This document shows, piece after piece, positions 34,497 through 42,665 of a DNA stretch of 45,802 nucleotides (positions within the stretch are counted from its first letter, which is position 1; the number at the start of each line of letters is the position of its first letter). A program made the translations under genes and the position numbers. Location: NCBI GenBank assembly GCA_938036665.1, contig CALHWR010000128.1:1-45802 (forward strand). Reading direction: 5' to 3'. The notes under the pieces are model-generated. The model was not told the origin of the DNA. It saw only the letters and a list, made by a program, of their open reading frames with translations, and did not search any database. The DNA comes from an uncultured Collinsella sp. (GTDB taxonomy: Bacteria > Actinomycetota > Coriobacteriia > Coriobacteriales > Coriobacteriaceae).

Positions 34497-34612
34497 AAGT
34501 TTGGGCGTAATTTTGTTCTTAGAGTTTTTCTGACGCTTCTTATTGCAGAAACTTGGCCTTAGAAGGCGCTATAAAATTCTAAGAACAAGTTTTGGCTCAA
34601 ATTTGTTCTTAG
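34497..34612 (+). promoter_or_regulatory. fic control region with repeated boxes
   Basis: A 26-base direct repeat occurs at 34497-34522 and 34587-34612. Both begin AAGTTT and end TTTGTTCTTAG. A reversed copy of the core, TCTAAGAACAA, lies at 34578-34588. TATAAA (34570-34575) is a plausible -10. The last box runs into the fic SD. This suggests autoregulation, perhaps by the winged-helix domain of the Fic protein. Confidence 0.6.
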
Positions 34613-34622
34613 GACACTAACG

Positions 34623-35795
34623 ATGCTCGCACCCATCACACCCGGACGACAGGGAAACGTCAGGCACAACCTTTCAGGAGCCCTCGCCTATGATTCGTTT
34701 AGACCCGCCAATATGGATTCATTCTTTCCAATCAATTTATCCGCTGATTCCATGCGGCTTGTCTCCGATTGCCGCGCCATACTCGGCGAGGTTGAGGGCA
34801 TGTCTCGCTTTGTTCCGAACATCGACATGTACCTTTCTATGTACGTTCGCAAGGAAGCGCTCTTGTCCTCTCAAATCGAGGGTACGCAATGTACGTTCGA
34901 TGATGTTCTTGACCCGTCAAACGAATCCAATGCGAGCCGGGACCTAACCGACGTCGTCAACTACACTCGAGCGGTGCAGCAGGCGACCACGCTCATGGAG
35001 GAACTGCCACTCTGTATGAGGCTGCTCAAATCCGTCCATGCCACATTGCTTGGAAATGGCAGAGGCTCCGACAAGACGCCGGGCCAGTTCAGGACGACTC
35101 AGAACTGGGTCGGACCAAACGGCTGCACGCTCAATGAGGCCCCGTATGTCCCTCCCAACACGGAGGATATGAAGGAGGCACTTGGCGACCTCGAGCTTTT
35201 CATCAACGAGCGTGACGACATCGATCCAGTCATCAAGGCCGCTTTGGTGCACTACCAGTTTGAAACCGCGCACCCGTTCCTCGACGGCAACGGACGCCTC
35301 GGGCGTCTGCTCATCCTCCTTTCGCTCATACATGATGGGGCGCTCACCAAGCCGGTCATCTACCCCTCGTATGAACTCAAACGACACAGGAGCGAATACT
35401 ACGATTGGCTTATGCGCGTAAGGCAGAGAGGCGATTTTGAGGGATGGGTTTCGTTTTTCAGTACCTGCTTGCTTGCAAGCGCACGCGAGGCGCGGGATTC
35501 GATGCGGAAGCTTGTCGACCTCCATTCGGAAACCGAAAGGCTGATTCGCGAAAAGGCGGGAAGGGCTACGACGAACGCCCTTATGCTACTCGACCTTCTC
35601 GAGGGCAATCCGATCGTCGACACCGCCTTTGTGTCTGAACGAATGCAGATTAGCAGATCGAGCGCAAACAACCTTATATCCCAATTTACCGATTGGGGCA
35701 TTCTTGTCCAACGTGATACGAGCAGGAAACGATACCGCACGTTTTCATATGAGCCATATCTCGCCATCCTCCGAACCGGCGACGAGCCGCTCTAA
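34623..35795 (+). CDS. Fic-domain protein (AMP transferase type) with winged-helix tail
   Basis: Fic enzymes transfer AMP or related groups to protein hydroxyls. The 390-residue product has the catalytic motif HPFLDGNGRLGR (about 217-228) intact, with the preceding beta-hairpin flap region. An inhibitory helix motif S-x-x-x-E-G lies N-terminally (LLSSQIEGTQ, about 79-88), making it a class II, self-inhibited Fic. The C-terminal 70 residues form a winged-helix-like domain (VSERMQISRSSANNLISQFT). ATG at 34623 has AGGA eight bases upstream. No antitoxin gene is adjacent, consistent with the built-in inhibitor. Confidence 0.92.
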   Translation: MLAPITPGRQGNVRHNLSGALAYDSFRPANMDSFFPINLSADSMRLVSDCRAILGEVEGMSRFVPNIDMYLSMYVRKEALLSSQIEGTQCTFDDVLDPSNESNASRDLTDVVNYTRAVQQATTLMEELPLCMRLLKSVHATLLGNGRGSDKTPGQFRTTQNWVGPNGCTLNEAPYVPPNTEDMKEALGDLELFINERDDIDPVIKAALVHYQFETAHPFLDGNGRLGRLLILLSLIHDGALTKPVIYPSYELKRHRSEYYDWLMRVRQRGDFEGWVSFFSTCLLASAREARDSMRKLVDLHSETERLIREKAGRATTNALMLLDLLEGNPIVDTAFVSERMQISRSSANNLISQFTDWGILVQRDTSRKRYRTFSYEPYLAILRTGDEPL

Positions 35796-35808
35796 GTCTC
35801 GGAAAGCC

Positions 35809-35845
35809 AAGGGGCGAGACCGGCAGCTGCCAGTCTCGCCCCCTT
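35809..35845 (+). terminator. Hairpin after fic
   Basis: AAGGGGCGAGAC (35809-35820) pairs with GTCTCGCCCC (35833-35842) around a GGCAGCTGCC-containing loop. CTTAA follows, a poor T-run. It is a probable terminator or 3'-end hairpin of fic. Confidence 0.6.
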
Positions 35846-35963
35846 AATGAACCTATCGAAAACTCCGGGATACGCCGTGGCCCGCTGAATCTACGCTGCG
35901 AAGACTGTCCAAGATTCCCCTGGCACCGGCACCCCAGCACTGCCACAAAATCGATTCGGTACC

Positions 35964-36022
35964 TTGACAATCAGTTAGGTACCTCTAGAATCACTTAGGT
36001 ACAAAACAATTTCTCTACCTAA
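35964..36022 (+). promoter_or_regulatory. Promoter and operators of the marR-ABC exporter operon
   Basis: TTGACA (35964-35969) and TAGAAT (35986-35991) with a 16-base spacer form a near-consensus promoter. The box TTAGGTAC occurs at 35975-35982 within the spacer and at 35995-36002 after the -10, 20 bp apart. A reversed TACCTAA lies at 36016. These are likely sites for the MarR repressor encoded next. Confidence 0.8.
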
Positions 36023-36042
36023 CTAAAGAAAGGAGCAACACC

Positions 36043-36549
36043 ATGTGCGACGAATGCATCGACCTCTGCCCCCATACGCCGGGCGGCGACCCCATCGAGC
36101 CTGCAGATTCGCCCGAGGCGCAATCGCAATCGGATGCACTTGCCAAGCGCATCCTTAACGGGCTTGGCTTCTGCGGCCATTACATGCACTTTCATGGCGG
36201 AGGCGTATCCGGCAAGGCGCCCATCATCTGCCTGCTGGCCAAGCAACCCGGCGGCGAGATGTCGCAGCAGGAGCTCGGCATGCACTTTGACCTCAAGCCG
36301 GGATCGCTTTCCGAGATCCTGTCCAAGCTCGAGCTCAACGGCCTCATCGAGCGCAGCCGTAACCCCAAGGATCGACGGCAACTCACCATTCGCCTGACCG
36401 AAACCGGCCGGGAAAACGCCCGCATCGACCAGGCGGCCCGCATCCGCTTTAGAGAACGGGCCTTTAGCGCGCTCACCCACGACGAGCGCGAGGACCTCGC
36501 CGAAATGCTCGATAAAATCCGCGTAACCTGGGAGGAACTGGATGATTAA
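36043..36549 (+). CDS. MarR-family regulator with Cys-rich N-terminus
   Basis: MarR dimers repress efflux and stress genes and let go when they bind a ligand or are oxidised. The 168-residue product has the winged helix at about 60-135 (MSQQELGMHFDLKPGSLSEI, then RSRNPKDRRQLTIRLTETGR, the wing). The N-terminus is unusual: MCDECIDLCPHTPGGD with three Cys in nine residues and a further Cys44-Gly-His, hinting at metal or redox sensing. ATG at 36043 has AAAGGAG. Its stop overlaps the ABC gene start by 8 bases, so it almost certainly controls the exporter. Confidence 0.92.
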   Translation: MCDECIDLCPHTPGGDPIEPADSPEAQSQSDALAKRILNGLGFCGHYMHFHGGGVSGKAPIICLLAKQPGGEMSQQELGMHFDLKPGSLSEILSKLELNGLIERSRNPKDRRQLTIRLTETGRENARIDQAARIRFRERAFSALTHDEREDLAEMLDKIRVTWEELDD

Positions 36550-38386
36550 AACCCTCATGGGAAGCATCCGCGACTATATGAAAGTCACTGTTGCCACGCC
36601 GCTGCTCGTGCTTGGCGAGGTGCTCTGCGAGATGCTGATTCCATTTATCACCGCCAACCTGATCGACGCCATCAAAGACGGCGCCACCGTAGCCGAGATG
36701 CTTCCCACCGCAGGCTTTTTGGTGCTCATCGCGCTGACGTCGCTTGCTTTTGGCGCCGCGGCTGGTGTCACCTGCAGCCATGCGAGCTGCGGATTCGCCA
36801 AGAACCTGCGTCACGACCTGTTCTACAAGATCCAGACGTTCAGCTTTGCCAACATCGATGAGTTCTCGAGCTCCTCGCTCGTCACGCGCCTGACCACCGA
36901 TATCAACAACGTGCAGCAGGCCTTTATGATGATCATCCGTATCGCCGTGCGCGCGCCGCTGGTATTGATCTTCGCCTTTACCATGGCGTTTATCATGGGC
37001 GGCAGCGTCGCCATGGTCTACCTGGTCATCATTCCGCTGCTGGGCTTTGGACTGTTCTTTATCATCTTTAAGGTGCGCCCCATCTTCTCGCGCGTGTTCC
37101 ACAAGTACGATGCCCTTAACGAGTCCGTCGAGGAAAACGTCACCGGCATGCGCGTGGTCAAGAGCTATGTGCGCGAAGACTTTGAGAAGGAGAAGTTCGC
37201 GACCGCCGCGCGCGACGTCCAGATGGACTTCACCCGCGCCGAGAAGCTGCTCGCCTTTAACAACCCCATGATGAACATCTGCGTCAACGGCGCGTTTGTC
37301 GTCATCATCTACCTAGGCTCCAAGCTCATCATCACGAGCCAGGGCACGCTGTTCGACGTGGGCCAGCTCTCCTCGACCTTTACCTATGGTTTCCAGATTC
37401 TCATGAGCCTGATGCAGCTGTCGATGATCTTTGTCATGGTGACCATGGCCGACGAATCGGCACACCGCATTGCCGAGGTGCTGGCCGCCGAGCCCACGAT
37501 CGCCAATCCCGCCGAGCCCGTGCTCGAGGTTGCCGACGGTTCCATCGACTTTGACCACGTGAGCTTTAAGTATTCCGCGCATGCGAAACGCCAGGCGCTC
37601 GACGATATCGACCTGCACATTACGAGCGGCGAGACCATCGGCATCATCGGCGGCACCGGCTCGGCCAAGTCCACGCTCGTTAACCTCATCGCCCGCCTGT
37701 ACGACACCACCGAAGGCGCTGTGCGCGTGGGCGGCGTGGACGTGCGCGACTACGACCTGGACGCGCTGCGTCACCAGGTCGCCATGGTGCTGCAGAAAAA
37801 CGTGCTGTTTAGCGGCACCATCGCCGAGAACCTGCGTTGGGGCGACCCGAACGCCACCAACGAGGAAGTCCGCGAGGCAGCGCATCTGGCCTGCGCCGAC
37901 GAGTTTGTCGACGGTTTCCCCAAGGGCTACGACACCTGGATCGAACAGGGCGGCTCTAATGTTTCGGGCGGTCAGAAGCAGCGCCTGTGCATTGCACGCG
38001 CCCTGCTGCGTCGCCCCAAGATCTTGATCCTGGACGACTCCACCAGCGCCGTCGACACCAAGACCGACGCAAAGATCCGCGCAGGACTGGCAAGCTATCT
38101 GCCCAACACGACCAAGCTCATCATCGCCCAGCGCATCAGCTCCGTGCAGGACGCAGACCGCATCATCGTCATGGAGGGCGGCCGTATCGCGCAGATCGGC
38201 ACCCATGACGAGCTGCTTAAGACGAGCGAGATCTACCGCGAGACCTTTACCTCGCAAAACAAGATGTCTGCCGAAGGTACGCAAGACGCCGACGACGTCT
38301 CTGGCGACGCGAACACGGCGGCAGACAACACCGACATGACCGCAACGCAAGCTCAGACCCAGGAAGGAGGCGAGGCCCATGAGTAA
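36542..38386 (+). CDS. ABC exporter half-transporter, subunit 1 (non-canonical ATP site)
   Basis: The 614-residue product has six membrane helices (about 1-310) and a nucleotide-binding domain with Walker A GGTGSAKST, signature NVSGGQKQR, Walker B ILILDDSTSAVD and switch histidine replaced in IIAQRISS (Gln for His). The catalytic glutamate after Walker B is Asp, so one ATP site of the pair is degenerate, as in heterodimeric exporters such as BmrCD or TM287/288. The last 50 residues are an acidic Thr/Asp/Ala tail. ATG at 36542 lies in the marR end and has GGGAGG. Its stop overlaps the partner gene by 8 bases (ATGAGTAA). Confidence 0.95.
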   Translation: MIKTLMGSIRDYMKVTVATPLLVLGEVLCEMLIPFITANLIDAIKDGATVAEMLPTAGFLVLIALTSLAFGAAAGVTCSHASCGFAKNLRHDLFYKIQTFSFANIDEFSSSSLVTRLTTDINNVQQAFMMIIRIAVRAPLVLIFAFTMAFIMGGSVAMVYLVIIPLLGFGLFFIIFKVRPIFSRVFHKYDALNESVEENVTGMRVVKSYVREDFEKEKFATAARDVQMDFTRAEKLLAFNNPMMNICVNGAFVVIIYLGSKLIITSQGTLFDVGQLSSTFTYGFQILMSLMQLSMIFVMVTMADESAHRIAEVLAAEPTIANPAEPVLEVADGSIDFDHVSFKYSAHAKRQALDDIDLHITSGETIGIIGGTGSAKSTLVNLIARLYDTTEGAVRVGGVDVRDYDLDALRHQVAMVLQKNVLFSGTIAENLRWGDPNATNEEVREAAHLACADEFVDGFPKGYDTWIEQGGSNVSGGQKQRLCIARALLRRPKILILDDSTSAVDTKTDAKIRAGLASYLPNTTKLIIAQRISSVQDADRIIVMEGGRIAQIGTHDELLKTSEIYRETFTSQNKMSAEGTQDADDVSGDANTAADNTDMTATQAQTQEGGEAHE

Positions 38387-40298
38387 GGCAACGACCGCCG
38401 AGCGCGCGCTCAACCGCAAGGGCGGCACCATGTCGCGCCTCATCAAGACGCTCTTTGGCTTCTATCCCGTGCTTTTGCCCCTTGTCGTCGCCGGCGTGGT
38501 GCTCTGCGCCATCATCAACTCCATCGGCGCGACCTTCCTGCAGAGCGCCCTGCAGATTATTAGCGAATCGTGGCAGTCGGGCGATTGGGAAGCCGCACAG
38601 CCCAAGATTCTGCAGCTCGTGACCACCCTCGCCTGCATCTACGGCGTCGGTGTCCTGTCCTCGCTCTTCTGGAACCGCGCCATGGCTATCGTCACGCAGG
38701 GCTCGCTCGAGAAGCTGCGCGAGATGATGTTCAACCGCATGCAGGACCTACCGATCCGCTACTTCGACACGCACCAGCGCGGCGATATCATGAGCCACTA
38801 CACCAACGACATCGATACGCTGCGCCAGATGATCAGTCAGTCGCTGCCCAACCTGCTCATGACGATCATCATCATTGTCACGGTGTTCTTTATCATGCTG
38901 TACTACAGCGTGTGGATGTGCCTGGTCATCATCGCCGGCGTCGCCTTTATGACCTTTATGACCAAGCTGCTCGGCTCCAATTCCGCGCGTTTCTTCATTG
39001 CGCAGCAGACCGAGCTCGGCGTGGTCGAGGGCCATATCGAGGAGGTCATGAACGGCCAGAAGGTCGTCAAGGCGTTCTGCCACGAGTCTGCCGCCGAGGC
39101 CGATTTTGACGAGCGCAACGAGAAGCTCTTCGAGGTCTCGCAAAAGGCCAACATGTACGCCAACATCCTCATGCCCATCCTTATGAACCTGGGCAACCTG
39201 CTCTACGTGCTGGTGGCCCTTGCCGGCGGCATTTTCCTGGCACTGGGCGTGCCCAACCTGAGCATCTCGGGCATGGCGCTGTCCATCGCCGTCGTGGTGC
39301 CGTTCCTCAACATGACCAAGCAGTTCTGCGGACAGATCGGCCAGATCTCGCAGCAGATCAACGCCGTGGTCATGGGCCTCGCCGGCGCCGACCGCATCTT
39401 TGAGCTCATCGACGAGAAGCCCGAGGCCGACGAAGGCTACGTGACGCTCGTCAACGCACAGGTGAACCCCGAGACTTGGGAGTTCGAGGAGGCTGACCAC
39501 CACACCGGCATGTGGGCATGGAAACATCCGCACCGCGCAACCGGCGAGATCGAGTACGTACCGCTGCGCGGCGACCTGGTCATGGACAACGTCGACTTTG
39601 GCTACACGCCCGACCACGAGGTGCTGCACGGCGTGTCCGTGTTTGCCAAGCCGGGCCAGAAGGTCGCGTTTGTCGGCGCCACCGGTGCCGGCAAGACGAC
39701 CATCACCAACCTCATCAACCGCTTCTACGACATCGCCGACGGCAAGATCCGCTACGACGGCATCAACGTCAACAAGATCCGCAAGGCCGACCTGCGCCGA
39801 AGCCTAGGCGTCGTGCTGCAGGACGTGAACCTGTTCACCGGCACCGTGATGGATAACATCCGCTACGGCAACCTGGATGCGACCGACGAGGAGTGCATCG
39901 CGGCGGCCAAGCTCGCGGGCGCGGACGACTTTATCACCCGCCTGCCCGACGGCTATGACACCATGCTCACCGGCAACGGCGCCCAGCTGTCGCAGGGCCA
40001 GCGCCAGCTGATCTCGATCGCCCGCGCTGCCGTCGCCGATCCGCCGGCAATGATTCTGGACGAGGCAACGAGCTCCATCGACACCCGCACCGAGGCTATC
40101 GTGCAGGCGGGCATGGATAAACTCATGGAGGGCCGCACGACGTTTGTCATCGCGCACCGCCTGTCCACCGTGCGCAACTCCGACGCGATCATCTGCCTGG
40201 ACCACGGCCGCATCATCGAGCGCGGCAACCACGACGAGCTGATCGCCAAGCGCGGGTATTACTACCAGCTGTACACGGGTGCGTTTGAGCTGGAGTAG
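38379..40298 (+). CDS. ABC exporter half-transporter, subunit 2 (canonical Walker B)
   Basis: The 639-residue partner has six membrane helices and a nucleotide-binding domain with Walker A GATGAGKTT, signature QLSQGQRQL, Walker B AMILDEATSSID with the catalytic Glu, and switch IAHRLSTVR. It complements the degenerate site of subunit 1, so the two form a heterodimeric exporter of lipids, drugs or peptides. About 40 residues (about 355-395, with ETWEFEEADHHTGMWAWKHP) are inserted between the membrane part and the ATPase fold, as in related actinobacterial and clostridial pairs. ATG at 38379 has GAAGGAGG. The substrate is unknown. Confidence 0.95.
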   Translation: MSKATTAERALNRKGGTMSRLIKTLFGFYPVLLPLVVAGVVLCAIINSIGATFLQSALQIISESWQSGDWEAAQPKILQLVTTLACIYGVGVLSSLFWNRAMAIVTQGSLEKLREMMFNRMQDLPIRYFDTHQRGDIMSHYTNDIDTLRQMISQSLPNLLMTIIIIVTVFFIMLYYSVWMCLVIIAGVAFMTFMTKLLGSNSARFFIAQQTELGVVEGHIEEVMNGQKVVKAFCHESAAEADFDERNEKLFEVSQKANMYANILMPILMNLGNLLYVLVALAGGIFLALGVPNLSISGMALSIAVVVPFLNMTKQFCGQIGQISQQINAVVMGLAGADRIFELIDEKPEADEGYVTLVNAQVNPETWEFEEADHHTGMWAWKHPHRATGEIEYVPLRGDLVMDNVDFGYTPDHEVLHGVSVFAKPGQKVAFVGATGAGKTTITNLINRFYDIADGKIRYDGINVNKIRKADLRRSLGVVLQDVNLFTGTVMDNIRYGNLDATDEECIAAAKLAGADDFITRLPDGYDTMLTGNGAQLSQGQRQLISIARAAVADPPAMILDEATSSIDTRTEAIVQAGMDKLMEGRTTFVIAHRLSTVRNSDAIICLDHGRIIERGNHDELIAKRGYYYQLYTGAFELE

Positions 40299-40313
40299 GA
40301 ACGGTTACTGACG

Positions 40314-40422
40314 GAGGGTTCCCCGGGGACGGGCGGGGTATTTCCTCCGCGCTCAAACATTCTCGCTGCGCTGCGAAACTGCGCGCGGAGGAAATACCCC
40401 GCCCGTCCCCGGGGCGCCCTCC
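40314..40422. repeat. Long inverted repeat (32-bp arms)
   Basis: The arms 40321-40352 and 40383-40414 are exact reverse complements (start CCCCGGGGACGGGCGGGG), with 30 bases between. Beyond a small internal loop GGAGGG/CCCTCC (40314-40319 with 40417-40422) extends the pairing. It would make an extremely stable hairpin at the end of the ABC exporter transcript. Confidence 0.85.
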
Positions 40423-40465
40423 TGCGCGCAGTCAGCCCGTCGTTTAGAACGGAATAAAAGTTAGT

Positions 40466-40501
40466 GAGGCCCTGGCCGTTTGGCCAGGGCCTCGTTTTGT
40501 T
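40466..40501 (+). terminator. Intrinsic terminator of the marR-ABC operon
   Basis: GAGGCCCTGGCC (40466-40477), loop GTTT and GGCCAGGGCCTC (40482-40493) form a perfect 12-bp stem followed by GTTTTGTT. It is a textbook terminator for the exporter operon. Confidence 0.92.
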
Positions 40502-40592
40502 AGTCTTTTTGGGACGGGGCTTTTTGACTACTTTGAGGGTGCGCAGGCAGGGCGGCGAAAGTAGCTAAAAAAGCCCCGTCCCAAAAAGACTA
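40501..40592. repeat. Second long inverted repeat (25-bp arms), at the lysR 3' end
   Basis: The arms 40501-40525 and 40568-40592 are exact reverse complements, with the core TTTTTGGGACGGGGCTTTTT. Inside, CTACTTT (40528-40534) pairs with AAAGTAG (40558-40564). T-runs on both strands make it a two-way terminator between the exporter operon and lysR. Confidence 0.85.
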
Positions 40593-40607
40593 CCCGCGCC
40601 AAATGAG

Positions 40608-41486
40608 CTAGTTGAGGAGTTGGGCCATGGCGTTGACGAATTTTTGTACTTGGAGGGTGGGCTCGAGCGGGTAGTGCAAGAAGACCGGCACCTCGCGGCC
40701 GCATAGGAACGGCACGCCCACAAAGGCCGGGTGCACACCCGACCATGCGCCGCAGGTGAGCACCGCGTCGCCCTTTTCCTCGGCTTCGTTAAAGAGCGCA
40801 AAGTCGAAGCTATCCACGTCGATCACGTCCACGCCGCCGTCGGCCAAAAGGTCAATGCGCAGGCTGTCCATGGCGTCGTTGCCGTGGCGCAGTACGCGCA
40901 GACGCATACCCTCCAAGTCGGCGATCGAAATACGGTTCTTGCGTGCCAGCGGGCTCGTGCGCGGCAGGTCGATATAAAACGGCACGTTGACAATGCGGAG
41001 CTTTTGGCAGGCATCACCCCAGCGCGGGGTCGAAAAACTCGACTGCACCACATCCACCTCGCGCCCCAGACCTCGCATGACGGTCTCGCGCTCATCGTAA
41101 AGGTCCCCCACCGGCACAATCTCAAAACGCAAGCGCGGCTCCATGTCGTGCACCTGCGGCCACAGCGCGAGCGTGTGGCGCCCCGGGCACATCATCGATA
41201 CGCCCAGGCGCACCGCACCGCCATCGCCCGCCGCTCGCCGGGCGCGGCGCAACGCATCCTCGGATTGGCGCATAATCGAGCGCGCGTCGTCCACCAACAG
41301 CGCGCCCGCCGGCGTCACCTTGACGCCCGAGTGCGAGCGCTCGAACAACGTGATGCCAAACTCGGCCTCGAACCCCGACACCTGTTTGACGAGCGCCGGG
41401 GTCGACACGCGCAGCTTTGCCGCGGCACGCGAGAAACTTCCCAGCTCCGCGGCGGCCGAAATAGCGTCAAGTCGTCGATCGTACAC
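40608..41486 (-). CDS. LysR-family transcriptional regulator
   Basis: The 292-residue product has the N-terminal winged helix (DAISAAAELGSFSRAAAKLR, VSTPALVKQVSGFEAEFGIT, LFERSHSGVKVTPAG) and a C-terminal periplasmic-binding-like ligand domain (about 90-292). I chose GTG at 41486, with CGGGAG six bases upstream; the upstream GTG codons lack an SD. It is transcribed away from the SDR-MFS-oxidoreductase genes, and a LysR-type site lies in the gap, so it probably controls that cluster in response to a substrate. Confidence 0.92.
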   Translation of the reverse strand: MYDRRLDAISAAAELGSFSRAAAKLRVSTPALVKQVSGFEAEFGITLFERSHSGVKVTPAGALLVDDARSIMRQSEDALRRARRAAGDGGAVRLGVSMMCPGRHTLALWPQVHDMEPRLRFEIVPVGDLYDERETVMRGLGREVDVVQSSFSTPRWGDACQKLRIVNVPFYIDLPRTSPLARKNRISIADLEGMRLRVLRHGNDAMDSLRIDLLADGGVDVIDVDSFDFALFNEAEEKGDAVLTCGAWSGVHPAFVGVPFLCGREVPVFLHYPLEPTLQVQKFVNAMAQLLN

Positions 41487-41557
41487 GTCAATCTCCCGTT
41501 TTCGCACGCGCGGGCCCACAGCGCCGCAGGGGGTCGTTTTCGCAGGTCACACGCTCA

Positions 41558-41576
41558 ATTGCGAACAAACCTCAAT
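41558..41576. promoter_or_regulatory. LysR-type T-N11-A box in the divergent region
   Basis: ATTG (41558-41561), eleven bases, then CAAT (41573-41576) fits the dyad T-N11-A site bound by LysR proteins. It lies 72 bases upstream of lysR and 144 before the SDR gene. Nearby are a near-palindrome GTAAACC/GGTTAAC (about 41583-41599) and a GTGGGTCG/CGACCCAC hairpin just before the SDR SD. Confidence 0.55.
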
Positions 41577-41719
41577 GCACAGTGTAAACCTACGGTTAAC
41601 GCCATTCTAACAAATATGCAATTCACCTGCGCGAACGCTAAGCATACGATAACCAGCGAAAACCACGTGGGTCGGTTAATGGGAGCGACCCACAGGGAGG
41701 CACAAGAAGGGAAGTTCCT

Positions 41720-42601
41720 ATGAGCAATTGGCTTAAGCTCGAGGGCGATGTCTGCGCCGTGACTGGCGCGCTCGGCGGTATGGGCGCCGAGATTTGCCGC
41801 GAGTTCGCCCGCAACGGCGCCAATGTCGTCCTGCTCGACCTGGACGAGGAGAAGGTCAAGGCCGCAGCCGCCGACCTCGCCGCCGAGTTTGGCATCCACG
41901 CCGAGGGCTACAAGATGAACGCCACCGACGAGGCCGAGGTTCAGGCCGCCGTCGACGCCACCATCGCCGAGTTCGGCCGCGTCGACGTTCTCGTCAACAC
42001 CGCCGGCATCCTGCGCTTCGCCGCCATGGAGGACCTGCCGCTGAGCGACTGGGAGCAGGTGCTCAACGTCAACCTCACCGGCTACTTCATCACCTCGCAG
42101 CGCTTTGGTCGCGAGATGATCAAGGCCGGCCAGGGCCGCCTGGTGCACATCTCGACCGTCGCTAGCCACTCCCCCGAGACGTTCTCGGGCGTGTACAGCT
42201 CCACCAAGGCGGGCGTCAACATGATGTCCAAGATGCTCGCCGCCGAGTGGGGCCCTTACGGCGTGCGCTCCAACTGCGTCGAGCCCTGCTTTGTCAAGAC
42301 CCCCATGTCGGCGAGCTTTTACGCCGACCCCGAGGTCGAGAAGAGCCGCAGCCGCCTCATCGCCACGCGCCGCATCGGCGAGGTCAGCGATATCGCCAAC
42401 GCCGTCATGTTCCTGGCGTCCAAGCGCTCGGACTTTACCACCGGCGACGCCATCAAGGTCGATGGCGGCTTCTCCAATATGATGGGCGACCTCACCGCCA
42501 AGCCCGGCGGTCGCCGAGCCTTTGCCGACAACTACCTCAAGAACAAGGGTGTCGAGCTTTGGTCCGATGAGTCCGGCGTCGCAAAGCCGACTGACCAGTA
42601 A
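41720..42601 (+). CDS. Short-chain dehydrogenase/reductase
   Basis: Classical SDRs oxidise or reduce alcohols and ketones with NAD(P). The 293-residue product has the cofactor motif VTGALGGMGAEIC (TG-x3-G-x-G), an Asp in LLDLDEEKVK that favours NAD(H), VNTAGI, the catalytic Ser-Tyr-Lys in HISTVASHS and VYSSTKAG, and a 40-residue C-terminal extension beyond the usual end (NMMGDLTAKPGGRRAFADNY). ATG at 41720 follows GAAGGGAAG. It is first of three genes with an MFS carrier and a Gfo/Idh/MocA oxidoreductase, suggesting catabolism of an imported polyol or sugar acid. Confidence 0.92.
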   Translation: MSNWLKLEGDVCAVTGALGGMGAEICREFARNGANVVLLDLDEEKVKAAAADLAAEFGIHAEGYKMNATDEAEVQAAVDATIAEFGRVDVLVNTAGILRFAAMEDLPLSDWEQVLNVNLTGYFITSQRFGREMIKAGQGRLVHISTVASHSPETFSGVYSSTKAGVNMMSKMLAAEWGPYGVRSNCVEPCFVKTPMSASFYADPEVEKSRSRLIATRRIGEVSDIANAVMFLASKRSDFTTGDAIKVDGGFSNMMGDLTAKPGGRRAFADNYLKNKGVELWSDESGVAKPTDQ

Positions 42602-42665
42602 GCCAGCCCAACAGGGAGGCTCGCGGTGACGCCCGCTCCTCCCCGCATCGATTAGAAAGAGTCCA

